This document shows positions 35,011 to 43,601 of a stretch of DNA of 64,000 nt, one piece after another. Under the pieces are notes generated by a model, which was not told where the DNA came from, made no database searches, and worked only from the letters and a program-made list of their open reading frames with translations. Source of the stretch: Bradyrhizobium archetypum (GTDB taxonomy: Bacteria > Pseudomonadota > Alphaproteobacteria > Rhizobiales > Xanthobacteraceae); the NCBI RefSeq assembly GCF_013114835.1, contig NZ_JAAVLW010000001.1, positions 558,001 through 622,000 on the forward strand. Direction: 5' to 3'. A program made the translations under genes and the position numbers. Each line of letters begins with the position of its first letter. Within the stretch, counting starts at the first letter, position 1.

Positions 35011-36159
35011 TCACTCTGCCGGTGCGCCGTCGGCGACGGAATTGCCGCTCCAGCCGCCCGACTTCTTCGCCCTGATCGAAGCGATCAGGCGATCGACACG
35101 GGGCTGGACATGATCCGCCCAGATGCCGGACAAACCGTTCGGGAAGGCCAGCACGACCGCGATGAACAGCGCGCCAAGGCCGAACAGCCAGAGCTGCGGG
35201 AAGGATTCCGAAAGGCTGGTCTTGGCGAAGTTCACCAATATCGAACCCCACACGGCGCCGAAGATCGACATCCGACCGCCGACTGCCGTGTAGATCACCA
35301 TCTCGATCGATGGCACGATGCCGACAAAGGACGGCGACATGAAGCCGACATTGAGCGCGAACATGGCGCCGCCGATGGCGGCGAAGATTGCAGCCACGCA
35401 GAAGGCGAAGATTTTGAAGTTGGCGACGCTGTAACCGGAGAAGCGGACGCGGTCTTCCTGTTCGCGCATCGCCACCAGGATGCGGCCGAGCTTGGTCAGG
35501 CGGATGAACTGCGCGATGCCGATGCAGGCAAACAGCAGCACCACCTCGACGAAGTACAGGATGATCTTGGCATGGTCGGGCCGGATGTCCCAACCCTTGA
35601 GGGTGCGCAGGTCAGTCATGCCGTTGATCCCGCCGGTATAGCCCTGCTGTCCAACAATCAGGATGGTCAGGATCGCGGCGACGGCCTGGGTGATGATGGC
35701 GAAATAGGTGCCGCCGACGCGGCGCTTGAACATCGCCGTGCCGATGATCAGAGCGAACAGGCAGGGCACCAGGATGATTGCAGCGATGGTAAAGGTGAGA
35801 CTGTGGAAGGGCTGCCAAAACAGAGGCAGCGAGGTGACCTGATTCCAATCCATGAAATCCGGAATGCCGGGTGTCGACTGGATCTTGGTGTTCTCGACGC
35901 TGGAAGCTTCCAGCTTGAGGAACATCGCCATGCAGTAGCCGCCGAGGCCGAAGAACACCCCCTGCCCGAGGCTCAAAATGCCGCCATAGCCCCAGCACAG
36001 CACAAGCCCGATGGCGACAAAAGCATAGGTCAGGTATTTCGCAACCAGGTTGAGGCGGAACACATCCAGCGACAGCGGCAGGATCACGAACAAGACGGCG
36101 GCCAGCGCAATGAAGCCGATGAGCTCGGAGCGATTGAAGAAGCGCGAGTTGATGATCAT
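35011..36159 (-). CDS. urtC: Urt-type ABC transporter permease UrtC
   Basis: LivM-type inner-membrane permease, 382 residues with about ten membrane segments. The start is MIINSRFFNRSELIGFIALA; LVLCWGYGGILSLGQGVFFGLGGY is the conserved LivM/UrtC loop (given in one family, Ser-Leu-Gly-Gln core), and VGGRMSIFGAVWGSILVNF marks the C-terminal half. The C-terminus is a basic/Gly tail. It lies 18 bp after urtB. The stop TGA overlaps the Shine-Dalgarno of leader ORF 1. Confidence 0.93.
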   Translation of the reverse strand: MIINSRFFNRSELIGFIALAAVLFVILPLSLDVFRLNLVAKYLTYAFVAIGLVLCWGYGGILSLGQGVFFGLGGYCMAMFLKLEASSVENTKIQSTPGIPDFMDWNQVTSLPLFWQPFHSLTFTIAAIILVPCLFALIIGTAMFKRRVGGTYFAIITQAVAAILTILIVGQQGYTGGINGMTDLRTLKGWDIRPDHAKIILYFVEVVLLFACIGIAQFIRLTKLGRILVAMREQEDRVRFSGYSVANFKIFAFCVAAIFAAIGGAMFALNVGFMSPSFVGIVPSIEMVIYTAVGGRMSIFGAVWGSILVNFAKTSLSESFPQLWLFGLGALFIAVVLAFPNGLSGIWADHVQPRVDRLIASIRAKKSGGWSGNSVADGAPAE

Positions 36160-36177
36160 GACCGTGCTTTCTTTTTC

Positions 36178-37104
36178 TTACTTGCGAACCTTGAGCGTGA
36201 AGAGACCCTGCGGTCGCAACATCAGGATTCCGACGACGGCGAGCAGCGTGAGAACCTTGGCCATCGAGCCCGACATGAAGAATTCCAGGGTCGATTGCGT
36301 CTGCGAGATCGAGAAGGCCGACGCGATGGTGCCGAGCAGGCTCGCGGCGCCGCCGAATACGACGACCAAGAAGGTATCGACGATGTAAAGCTGGCCCGAC
36401 GTCGGACCGGTCGAGCCGATCATGGTGAAGGCGCTGCCCGCGACCCCGGCGATGCCGCAACCGAGCGCGTAGGTGTAGCGATCCACCTTTTCGGTATTGA
36501 TACCGACAGCCCCGGCCATGATGCGGTTCTGCACGACCGCGCGGACCTGCCGGCCCCAGCGCGACTTGAACATGACGTAGGCGACGGCGCAGGTGATCAG
36601 AACCGTCAACCCCATCACGAAGACGCCATTGATCGGCACCTCGATGCTGTCGGTTACCTTGAGCGAGCCCAGCATCCATTGCGGCAGCTCGACGCCGACC
36701 TCGCGCGCGCCGAAGATTGAACGGTAGGCCTGCTGCAGCATCAGGCTGAGGCCCCAGGTCGCGAGCAGCGTGTCGAGCGGCCGCTTGTAGAGGTGACGGA
36801 TCAGCACCCATTCCACCAGCATCCCCAACGCGCCGGAGACGAAGAACGCCAGCATCATCGCGAGAAAGAAGTAGCCGCTGAACAGGCTCGGCAGGAAGGC
36901 CTGGAAGAAGTTCGACGTCATCCAGGTGACGTAGGCCCCCAGGATCATGAACTCACCATGCGCCATGTTGATGACGCCCATCTGGCCGAAGATGATCGCA
37001 AGGCCCAGCGCCATCAGCACGTAGACGGAGAACAGGATCAGGCCTGCAAATCCCTGCATGACGAAAATCGAGCCGAGATCGCCAATCGAATAGTCGCCGA
37101 ACAT
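36178..37104 (-). CDS. urtB: Urt-type ABC transporter permease UrtB
   Basis: LivH-type permease of 308 residues and about eight membrane segments. LALGLAIIFGQMGVINMAHG holds the family core (GQMGVINMAHGEF), followed by TWGLSLMLQQAYRSIFG and GGAASLLGTIASAFSI. The ATG at 37104 begins MFGDYSIGDLGSIF; the open frame before it is not hydrophobic and is rejected. A GC-rich hairpin lies in the 125-bp gap after urtA, which would lower expression of the membrane parts relative to the binding protein. Confidence 0.92.
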   Translation of the reverse strand: MFGDYSIGDLGSIFVMQGFAGLILFSVYVLMALGLAIIFGQMGVINMAHGEFMILGAYVTWMTSNFFQAFLPSLFSGYFFLAMMLAFFVSGALGMLVEWVLIRHLYKRPLDTLLATWGLSLMLQQAYRSIFGAREVGVELPQWMLGSLKVTDSIEVPINGVFVMGLTVLITCAVAYVMFKSRWGRQVRAVVQNRIMAGAVGINTEKVDRYTYALGCGIAGVAGSAFTMIGSTGPTSGQLYIVDTFLVVVFGGAASLLGTIASAFSISQTQSTLEFFMSGSMAKVLTLLAVVGILMLRPQGLFTLKVRK

Positions 37105-37129
37105 CTGACTTCTCCCAGGAGGATGGGGT

Positions 37130-37159
37130 CCCGCGCCGCGAGCAAAGTCGCGACGCGGG
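37130..37159 (-). terminator. GC-rich attenuating hairpin between urtA and urtB
   Basis: CCCGCG-C-CGCGA, loop GCAAAG, TCGCG-A-CGCGGG makes an 11-bp stem with one mismatch. No T-run follows on the minus strand, so a partial terminator or a 3' stabiliser of the urtA message is more likely than full termination. Confidence 0.45.
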
Positions 37160-37229
37160 GTCGTCAAGGGCGGATTGACGGTCCGCGCCAGGGAGCTCTT
37201 GCTTGGGAAAGTTGCGAAAGTCCGCGCTT

Positions 37230-38489
37230 TTATTGGTAGCCCTTCGGGAACGGATCGGGCTCGACCAGATCTGCTGTCTCGAAGATCAGCTCGAACTGGC
37301 CATCGAGCTTGGCGCGGCCGACGCGGGTCTTGGACCACAGGTGATGGTTTTCGTGGATGCGCACGTAGCCTTCGGGCGCCTCCTTGAATTCCACGCCCGG
37401 CGACGCAGCGGCGATCTTGTCGACATCGAAGCTGCCGGCCTTCTCGCAGGTCAGTTTCCACAGCCACGGGCCGAGATAGCCGGCCTGCGTCACGTCGCCG
37501 ATCACGGTCTTCTCGCCCCACATCTTCTTGAAGGCCGGGACGAATGCCTTGTTGTTGGCATTGTCGAGCGACTGGAAGTACTTCATGCAGGCATAGGCGC
37601 CCGCGATGTTTTCGCCGCCGATGCCGTCGATTTCATCTTCCGTCACCGAGATCGTCAGCAGCGCCTGCTTCGACAGATCGACGCCGGCCGCCTTGAGCTG
37701 CTTGTAGAAGGCGACATTCGAACCGCCGACCACGTCGGTGAAGATCACGTCGGGCTTGGTCAGCTTGATCTTGTTGATCACCGAATTGAACTGGGTACTG
37801 CCGAGCGCGTAATATTCCTCGCCGACGACCTTGCCCTTCAGCACGTTCTCGACGTGCTTGCGCGCGATCTTGTTCGAGGTGCGCGGCCAGATGTAGTCCG
37901 AACCGATGAAGAAGAACGATTTGGCGCCCTTCTCCTTGGCGATCCAGTTCAACCCGGCGAGAATCTGCTGGGTGGCTTCCTGGCCCGTGTAGATGACGTT
38001 CTTGGACTGCTCGAGGCCTTCATAGAAGGTCGGGTAATAGAGCATGCCGTTGTACTGCTCGACCACCGGCAGCACCGCCTTGCGCGAGGCCGAGGTCCAG
38101 CAGCCCATGATCGCCGCGACCTTGTCGTTGACAAGCAGCTTCTTGGCCTTTTCCGCAAATGTCGGCCAGTCGCTGGCGCCGTCTTCCTGGATGAATTTGA
38201 TCTTGCGCCCGAGCACGCCGCCCGCGGCGTTGATCTGTTCGATCGCGAGCTTCTCAGCCTGGATCGAGCCGGTCTCCGAGATCGCCATCGTGCCGGTGGC
38301 GGAGTGCAGAATGCCGACGGTGACCTCGGTGTCCGTGACCGCGAGCCCGGTGGTGTTGACCATGGCGGTTGCCGGACCTGCCCCGAATGAAGGCCGCGGA
38401 AGCATCGAAGCGAGCGGGAGCGCCGCCGCGCCCATCAGCAGTTTGCGGCGAAGCGGCGACTGCAAGCCCTTGTTTGGTTCGTCTGACAT
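37230..38489 (-). CDS. urtA: urea/short-chain amide ABC transporter substrate-binding protein
   Basis: Periplasmic receptor of the Leu/Ile/Val-type (peripla_BP_5) group, 419 residues. A twin-arginine-like or lipoprotein-free signal (RRKLLMGAAALPLASML) is followed by TEVTVGILHSATGTMAISET, which is the UrtA/FmdD/AmiC-like opening, then AAIMGCWTSASRKAVLPVVE and NGMLYYPTFYEGLEQSKN. FIGSDYIWPRTSNKIA is also shared by the urea and amide receptors. The gene is first in an operon with formamidase and amidase rather than urease, which favours short amides as well as urea as ligands. ATG 38489 is used; the upstream in-frame ATG lies in the promoter region. Confidence 0.92.
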   Translation of the reverse strand: MSDEPNKGLQSPLRRKLLMGAAALPLASMLPRPSFGAGPATAMVNTTGLAVTDTEVTVGILHSATGTMAISETGSIQAEKLAIEQINAAGGVLGRKIKFIQEDGASDWPTFAEKAKKLLVNDKVAAIMGCWTSASRKAVLPVVEQYNGMLYYPTFYEGLEQSKNVIYTGQEATQQILAGLNWIAKEKGAKSFFFIGSDYIWPRTSNKIARKHVENVLKGKVVGEEYYALGSTQFNSVINKIKLTKPDVIFTDVVGGSNVAFYKQLKAAGVDLSKQALLTISVTEDEIDGIGGENIAGAYACMKYFQSLDNANNKAFVPAFKKMWGEKTVIGDVTQAGYLGPWLWKLTCEKAGSFDVDKIAAASPGVEFKEAPEGYVRIHENHHLWSKTRVGRAKLDGQFELIFETADLVEPDPFPKGYQ

Positions 38490-38548
38490 GAGCACCCCAT
38501 TTTTTTGTTCGAGAACGCGCCTATTGGTGAGGCGAGGATGCCCAGAAT

Positions 38549-38592
38549 TGTGCACTGCACAGATACGTGGGATTGCGTATATTGCACCGCAA
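38549..38592. promoter_or_regulatory. two inverted repeats in the urtA/kinase divergent promoter
   Basis: TGTGCA-C-TGCACA (38549-38561) and TTGCG-N10-CGCAA (38573-38592) lie in the 176-bp gap between urtA (minus) and the sensor kinase (plus). They are good candidates for operators of the LuxR-type response regulator or of NtrC. No sigma-54 promoter with correct spacing is seen here. Confidence 0.45.
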
Positions 38593-38665
38593 AATTACGA
38601 CGTAGGTTTTGGTACGGACTTTGCTGGGCCAGGCGGGGTCGCTGAACTGGGCAGGAGCAGCAAAA

Positions 38666-41600
38666 GTGGCAGGGCGGCAGCGGATAGACCGCGTCAGGCG
38701 CCAATATAACCAATGGGTCGCCAACCAGACGCTGGAAGACTACGCGCTGCGCTTCACCGCCAAGAGCGCGAGGCGCTGGTCCGCCGCCCGCGTCGCCAAC
38801 ACCGCGCTCGGCGCGATCTCCTTTCTGGCGCTGGAAGCGATCGGCGGCACGATTACGCTGAATTACGGCGCCACCAACGCCACCATTGCCATTCTGGTGG
38901 TCAGCGTCATCATCTTCTTCTGCGGCCTGCCGATTGCCTATCATGCCGCCAAATGCGGCATCGATATCGATCTGCTGACCCGCGGCGCCGGCTTCGGCTA
39001 TATCGGCTCGACCATCACCTCGCTGATCTACGCCTCCTTCACCTTTATCTTCTTTGCCATCGAGGCGGTCATCCTCGCATCCGCGCTGGAGATGTGCTTC
39101 GGCATCCCGCGGCCGGTCGGCTATCTCATCAGCGCCGTCGTCATCATTCCGCTGGTGACCTACGGCATCACGCTGATCAGCCGCTTCCAACTGTGGACGC
39201 AGCCGATCTGGATCATCCTGCACATCCTCCCCTTCGTCGCGATCGCCTACGCCAATCCGCATTCGTTTACGGAGTGGCGCAAATTTGCCGGCGAGCATGG
39301 CGATGCTAGCGGTCACCTCGATCTCCTGCTGTTCGGCACCGCCGCCTCGGTGGTGTTCTCGCTGGTGGCGCAGATCGGCGAACAGGTCGACTTCCTGCGG
39401 TTTCTGCCGCGCGACCGCCGTACCTCGCGGACATCGTGGTGGATTTCGCTGCTGATCGCGGGGCCCGGCTGGATCATCTTCGGCGCGCTCAAGCTGCTGT
39501 TGGGTTCGTTTCTCGCCTTCTTCGCGTTGAGCCACGGGCTCTCCAATGAGCAGGCAGCCGAGCCCGCACAGATGTATCTTGAGGCGTTCCGCTACGTGCT
39601 GTCGCAGCCGGACATGGCGCTGGCGCTGACCGGCAGCTTCGTCATTCTCTCGCAGATCAAGATCAACGTCACCAACGCCTATGCCGGCTCGATCGCCTGG
39701 TCGAACTTCTTCTCGCGGCTGACCCACAGCCATCCCGGCCGCGTGGTATGGCTGGTCTTCAACGTGCTTGTCGCGCTGCTGTTGATGGAAATCGGCGTCT
39801 ACAAGGCGCTAGAGCAGACGCTCGCGCTTTATTCCAACGTGGCGATTGCCTGGGTCGGCGCGCTGGTTGCCGATCTCGTCATCAACAAGCCGCTGGGCCT
39901 GCGGCCACAGCATATCGAGTTCAAGCGCGCGCATCTCTGCGACATCAATCCGGTCGGCGTCGGCGCCATGACGATTGCGACCATCGTCTCGATCTCGGCG
40001 TTCTACGGCCTGTTCGGGCCGACGGCGAAGGCGCTCTCCGCTTTCGTGGCGCTCGCGGCCGCCTTTGTCGCCGCACCGCTGATCGCATGGGCGACTGACG
40101 GCAAATACTACATCGCGCGCAAGCCGAAACGGAGCTGGCAGAACATCGAGCAGATCCAGTGCTGCATCTGCGAGCATTCGTTCGAGCCGGAGGATATGGC
40201 CTCGTGCCCGGCCTATGCCGGGCCGATCTGTTCACTGTGCTGCTCGCTCGACGCGCGCTGCCATGATCTCTGCAAGCCACATGCACGCGCCGGCGCGCAG
40301 GTCTCGGACCTGCTCGGAAAACTGTTGCCAGAGGCGATCTACACGCGGATCAACTCGCAGGTAGGGCATTATCTCGGCGTGTTCGCGGTGTCCGCCGGTC
40401 TCGTCGGGCTGACGCTGGGGCTGATCTATTTGCAGAGTTCGGCAACGCTGCCTGTCGACAATGTCCAGCTATCCGATGTGCTGTGGAAAGTGTTCTTCGC
40501 GCTCACCATCATCATCGGCGTGGTGGCGTGGCTGTTCGTGCTGGCGCAGCAAAGCCGTCGCGCGGCGGAAGCGGAGACGCGGCGGCAGACCGCGCTCCTG
40601 ATCCAGGAAATCGACGCGCACAAGCGCACCGATGCCGAGTTGCAGCGCGCCAAGGAAGTGGCGGAGTCCGCCAACCTCGCCAAGAGCCGCTATGTCGTCG
40701 GCCTGAGCCACGAACTGCGCTCGCCGCTCAATGCCATTAGCGGCTATGCGCAGTTGCTGGAACAGGACTTAAGCCTCGCCACCAAGCCGCGCGACCAGGT
40801 GCGCGTAGTTCGCCGCAGCGCCGATCACCTCTCCGGGCTGATCGACGGCATTCTCGATATTTCAAAGATCGAGGCCGGCCGGCTCTATTTGTCGCGCGAC
40901 GAGGTGCCTCTCAGCGAGTTTCTCGACCAGCTCGTCGGCATGTTTCGCGTTCAGGCCGCCGCCAAGGGCATCGATTTTGTGTTCAAGCGGCCATCGGTTC
41001 TGCCCGCCGTGGTCTATGCCGACGAGAAGCGGCTGCGGCAGGTTCTGATCAACCTGTTGTCGAATGCGCTGAAGTTCACGCACACAGGCAGCGTGCAGTT
41101 CGTCGTGCACTACCGCAGCCCCGTCGCCGAGTTCGAGATCATCGATACCGGGCCCGGCATCCAGGCTGACGATCTCGAGCGCATCTTTGCCCCCTTCGAG
41201 CGCGGCGCGCTTGGCGTGTCGCAGCCGCAGACCGGCACCGGGCTCGGGCTGACCATCAGTCGCCTGCTCGCCGGCGTGATGGGCGGCGACATCAAGGTGA
41301 CCAGCGAAGTCGGCGCCGGCAGTACCTTTCGTGTGAAACTCCTGCTGTCGGAGGTGACCAATCCGACGCGGATCGTGCCGGTGGAGGCGCCGATCTTCGG
41401 CTATCACGGCCCGCGCAAGACGATCTTGATCACCGACGACGATCCGACCCACCGCGACCTGCTGCGCGAGGTGCTGGCGCCGCTCGGCTTCATCCTGCTC
41501 AGCGCGCCTGATGGCCCCGGTTGTCTGGCGCTGGCGCAGCACTGCCGGCCCGATCTGTTTCTATTGGATATCTCGATGGCTGGCATGGACGGGTGGACCG

Positions 41601-42037
41601 TGGCGGAGACGCTGCGCGCCAGCGGCCATCACCAGGCCCGTATCCTGATGGTGTCGGCAAGCGCACTGGAAGCGCATGGTGCGCCGCTGGCGCAGCCGTT
41701 CCACGACGGTTACCTGATGAAGCCGATCGATATTCCGCGATTGCTCGCGACAATCAGGCAATTGCTCAAGATCGACTGGCAGTACGAGGCCGAGCAGCCC
41801 GCCCTGCCGCGCTGGAAACCGGATACCGGCTCGCGGCCGCCGGTGAAGCATGTCGAGGAGCTGATCAGTCTGGGACGGCTCGGCTATGTCAGAGCCATCC
41901 AGGTCAAGCTCGACGAGATCGGGAACGAGTACCCCGAGCACGCCGACTTCGTGGCACAAATGCGTGGTTTGATCGACCGCTTCGATCTCGACGAGTACAT
42001 GGCGACCCTGAAAGCCCTGCACAGCCATGATCATTGA
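38666..42037 (+). CDS. hybrid sensor histidine kinase with N-terminal NCS1-like permease domain
   Basis: 1123 residues from a GTG at 38666 with AGGAG at 38653-38657 (a TTG at 38609 is an alternative). Residues about 45-455 form ten or more membrane segments resembling purine/cytosine (NCS1) permeases. About 499-540 is a Cys-rich linker (CCICEHSFEPEDMASC, then PICSLCCSLDARCHDLCKP), likely zinc-binding. Two more membrane segments and a coiled coil lead to HisKA (His682 in GLSHELRSPLN), HATPase (LINLLSNALKF, DTGPGIQ, GTGLGLTIS) and a receiver with Asp968 (LFLLDISMAGMDGW). It is divergent from the amide operon and overlaps its response regulator by 11 bp. I infer that substrate binding or transport is sensed directly and controls amide/urea use. 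Similar layouts exist (CbrA couples an SLC5-type domain to a kinase). Confidence 0.9.
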   Translation: MAGRQRIDRVRRQYNQWVANQTLEDYALRFTAKSARRWSAARVANTALGAISFLALEAIGGTITLNYGATNATIAILVVSVIIFFCGLPIAYHAAKCGIDIDLLTRGAGFGYIGSTITSLIYASFTFIFFAIEAVILASALEMCFGIPRPVGYLISAVVIIPLVTYGITLISRFQLWTQPIWIILHILPFVAIAYANPHSFTEWRKFAGEHGDASGHLDLLLFGTAASVVFSLVAQIGEQVDFLRFLPRDRRTSRTSWWISLLIAGPGWIIFGALKLLLGSFLAFFALSHGLSNEQAAEPAQMYLEAFRYVLSQPDMALALTGSFVILSQIKINVTNAYAGSIAWSNFFSRLTHSHPGRVVWLVFNVLVALLLMEIGVYKALEQTLALYSNVAIAWVGALVADLVINKPLGLRPQHIEFKRAHLCDINPVGVGAMTIATIVSISAFYGLFGPTAKALSAFVALAAAFVAAPLIAWATDGKYYIARKPKRSWQNIEQIQCCICEHSFEPEDMASCPAYAGPICSLCCSLDARCHDLCKPHARAGAQVSDLLGKLLPEAIYTRINSQVGHYLGVFAVSAGLVGLTLGLIYLQSSATLPVDNVQLSDVLWKVFFALTIIIGVVAWLFVLAQQSRRAAEAETRRQTALLIQEIDAHKRTDAELQRAKEVAESANLAKSRYVVGLSHELRSPLNAISGYAQLLEQDLSLATKPRDQVRVVRRSADHLSGLIDGILDISKIEAGRLYLSRDEVPLSEFLDQLVGMFRVQAAAKGIDFVFKRPSVLPAVVYADEKRLRQVLINLLSNALKFTHTGSVQFVVHYRSPVAEFEIIDTGPGIQADDLERIFAPFERGALGVSQPQTGTGLGLTISRLLAGVMGGDIKVTSEVGAGSTFRVKLLLSEVTNPTRIVPVEAPIFGYHGPRKTILITDDDPTHRDLLREVLAPLGFILLSAPDGPGCLALAQHCRPDLFLLDISMAGMDGWTVAETLRASGHHQARILMVSASALEAHGAPLAQPFHDGYLMKPIDIPRLLATIRQLLKIDWQYEAEQPALPRWKPDTGSRPPVKHVEELISLGRLGYVRAIQVKLDEIGNEYPEHADFVAQMRGLIDRFDLDEYMATLKALHSHDH

Positions 42038-42953
42038 ATCGAGAAAGCGCGACGTTGCCCTCGTCGTCGACGATTCGCCGGAGACGCTGCGGCTATTGAC
42101 CGATGCACTTGACGGCGCGGGCATGACCGTGATGGTCGCGCTCGACGGCGCCTCCGCGATGCGGATCGTCGACCAGATCACGCCCGACATCGTGCTGCTC
42201 GACGCGGTCATGCCGGGCATGGACGGGTTCGAGACCTGCCGACGGCTGAAGCGCGACGCCGGCCTCGATCATGTGCCGATCATCTTCATGACGGGGCTGG
42301 CCGAAACCGAGCACATCGTGCGCGGGCTGGAGGCCGGCGGCGTCGACTATGTGACAAAGCCCATTGCGGTCGAGGAGATGCTGGCGCGGATCCGCGTTCA
42401 CCTCGCCAATGCCCGCCTGACCCAGAGCGCACGCGCCGCGCTCGATGTTTCCGGCCGCTATCTGCTTGCCGTCAACAATGCGGGCAAGATCATGTGGGCG
42501 ACGCCGCAGGCGCAGAAGCTCTTGTCGGATGCGCTGGCCGGTGAAGGCAACGATGTGGTGCTGCCGGATCCGATCCCGCAATGGCTGGAACAGGCGCGCA
42601 AGGGCAAGGCGGCATCGAAGGCCACCGCGATCGCGCCACTTCCCGGCAACGAGCAGCTCCGGCTGCAATATATGGGGCAGCTCGGCGCGAACGAATTCCT
42701 GCTGCGGCTGGCGAAAGATTCCGGCGCCGAAGCGCCGGCGGAATTCTCCAGCGAGCTGGGGCTGACCACGCGCGAGGGCGAGGTGCTGTCATGGCTGTCC
42801 AAGGGCAAGACCAACCGCGACATCGCGCAGATCCTGGGCCTCTCGCCGCGCACCGTCGACAAGCACCTGGAGCAGATCTACGCCAAACTCGGCGTCGAGA
42901 ACCGCACCGCGGCCGCCGCGATCGCGGTGAATGCGAGGAACAGGAAGGGGTGA
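42027..42953 (+). CDS. LuxR/NarL-family response regulator
   Basis: Output partner of the kinase. 308 residues: receiver domain (acidic pocket VVDDSPET, phospho-acceptor Asp59 in IVLLDAVMPGMDGF, Thr in FMTGLAE, Lys in YVTKPI), a middle region of about 100 residues resembling a PAS fold (YLLAVNNAGKIMWATPQAQ), and a C-terminal LuxR helix-turn-helix (LTTREGEVLSWLSKGKTNRD, then LGLSPRTVDKHLEQIYAKLG). The start overlaps the kinase stop, so the pair is co-translated. The extra middle domain is unusual for NarL types. Confidence 0.93.
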   Translation: MIIESRKRDVALVVDDSPETLRLLTDALDGAGMTVMVALDGASAMRIVDQITPDIVLLDAVMPGMDGFETCRRLKRDAGLDHVPIIFMTGLAETEHIVRGLEAGGVDYVTKPIAVEEMLARIRVHLANARLTQSARAALDVSGRYLLAVNNAGKIMWATPQAQKLLSDALAGEGNDVVLPDPIPQWLEQARKGKAASKATAIAPLPGNEQLRLQYMGQLGANEFLLRLAKDSGAEAPAEFSSELGLTTREGEVLSWLSKGKTNRDIAQILGLSPRTVDKHLEQIYAKLGVENRTAAAAIAVNARNRKG

Positions 42954-42965
42954 GAGACTAGCGCC

Positions 42966-43108
42966 GCTGCCTCTCCCTCTCCCCGCGCTTGCGGGGAGAG
43001 GGTTGGGGTGAGGGGCTGCCTCCGCGAACAAACCGGAAGACCTTCTCGTGGAGAGAGCCCCTCGCCCCGACCCTCTCCCCGCAAGCGCAGGAGAGGGAGA
43101 GGAGCCGT
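42966..43108. repeat. bradyrhizobial palindromic repeat (CTCTCCCCGC type), complete copy
   Basis: CTCTCCCCGCGCTTGCGGGG (about 42974-42993) begins the left hairpin, and GACCCTCTCCCCGCAAGCG (about 43069-43087) lies in the right arm. Outer arms GGTTGGGGTGAGGGGC and GCCCCTCGCCCCGACC pair with each other. It lies between the convergent response-regulator and globin genes and can fold as one long cruciform. Confidence 0.8.
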
Positions 43109-43110
43109 CC

Positions 43111-43527
43111 TCACTCCGCGGCTTGCGGCTTGCCGTAGGCCTCGGAGATCATGTGGCCGGACAACGTGCCGTAGGCCGCGGTCCAGGCGGCGGCGACCTC
43201 CGGCGTCCAGGCATCGCCCAGACCTTTCTCCAGCGTCCACAACAGCGCCACTGGATAATGTTCCGGCTTGGCACCGTAGCTGACATGACGCGTGGCGAGC
43301 GCGCTTGCCGCCGGCAGAATGGATTGAAGGTTGGAGAGACCGTTAACGACCACGGCCAGCGTGGCCATCAACTTCTTGCGCTGCTCGGTCATGTCAGAAG
43401 GAAACATCGCCTTGACTGATGGCGCTATCTCGAACAGGCGATCATAGAAGATCACCGCGGCCTGTTCCGAAATCGAAGCAACCTTGGAAAAACTGTCCTG
43501 GATGAGCTTGACTTGTTCGGGTGTCAT
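43111..43527 (-). CDS. single-domain bacterial haemoglobin
   Basis: Globin of 138 residues resembling Vitreoscilla haemoglobin and the globin part of flavohaemoglobins. It starts MTPEQVKLIQDSFSKV; B10 Tyr28 is in FYDRLFE, CD1 Phe42 in MFPSD, and the proximal His is probably His81 in ATRHVSYGAKPEHYP. No reductase domain follows. Located just after the nitrate-type transporter genes on the same strand, so it probably binds or detoxifies nitric oxide produced during nitrate use, as proposed for the Bjgb globin in Bradyrhizobium. ATG 43527 chosen because the longer frame is not globin-like. Confidence 0.92.
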   Translation of the reverse strand: MTPEQVKLIQDSFSKVASISEQAAVIFYDRLFEIAPSVKAMFPSDMTEQRKKLMATLAVVVNGLSNLQSILPAASALATRHVSYGAKPEHYPVALLWTLEKGLGDAWTPEVAAAWTAAYGTLSGHMISEAYGKPQAAE

Positions 43528-43601
43528 CCGTGCCTCCTTGCACGTTGCCTCCCTCGCCGCGCCGTTGCGGCGAGATGAAGATTGGCCGAGAGCAGAAAGC
43601 C

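Noticed and set aside
34993..36720. 575-codon open frame on the plus strand
   Set aside because: Antisense to urtC and urtB; highly charged translation typical of shadow frames.
38561..38592. possible sigma-54 promoter (GTGGGATTGCGTATATTGCA)
   Set aside because: The distance between GG and GC is 14 instead of 12 bases, so it does not meet the -24/-12 spacing.
38435..39733. 432-codon open frame on the minus strand opposite the kinase start
   Set aside because: Antisense to the permease domain of the kinase; composition is low-complexity and it would overlap urtA and the divergent promoter.
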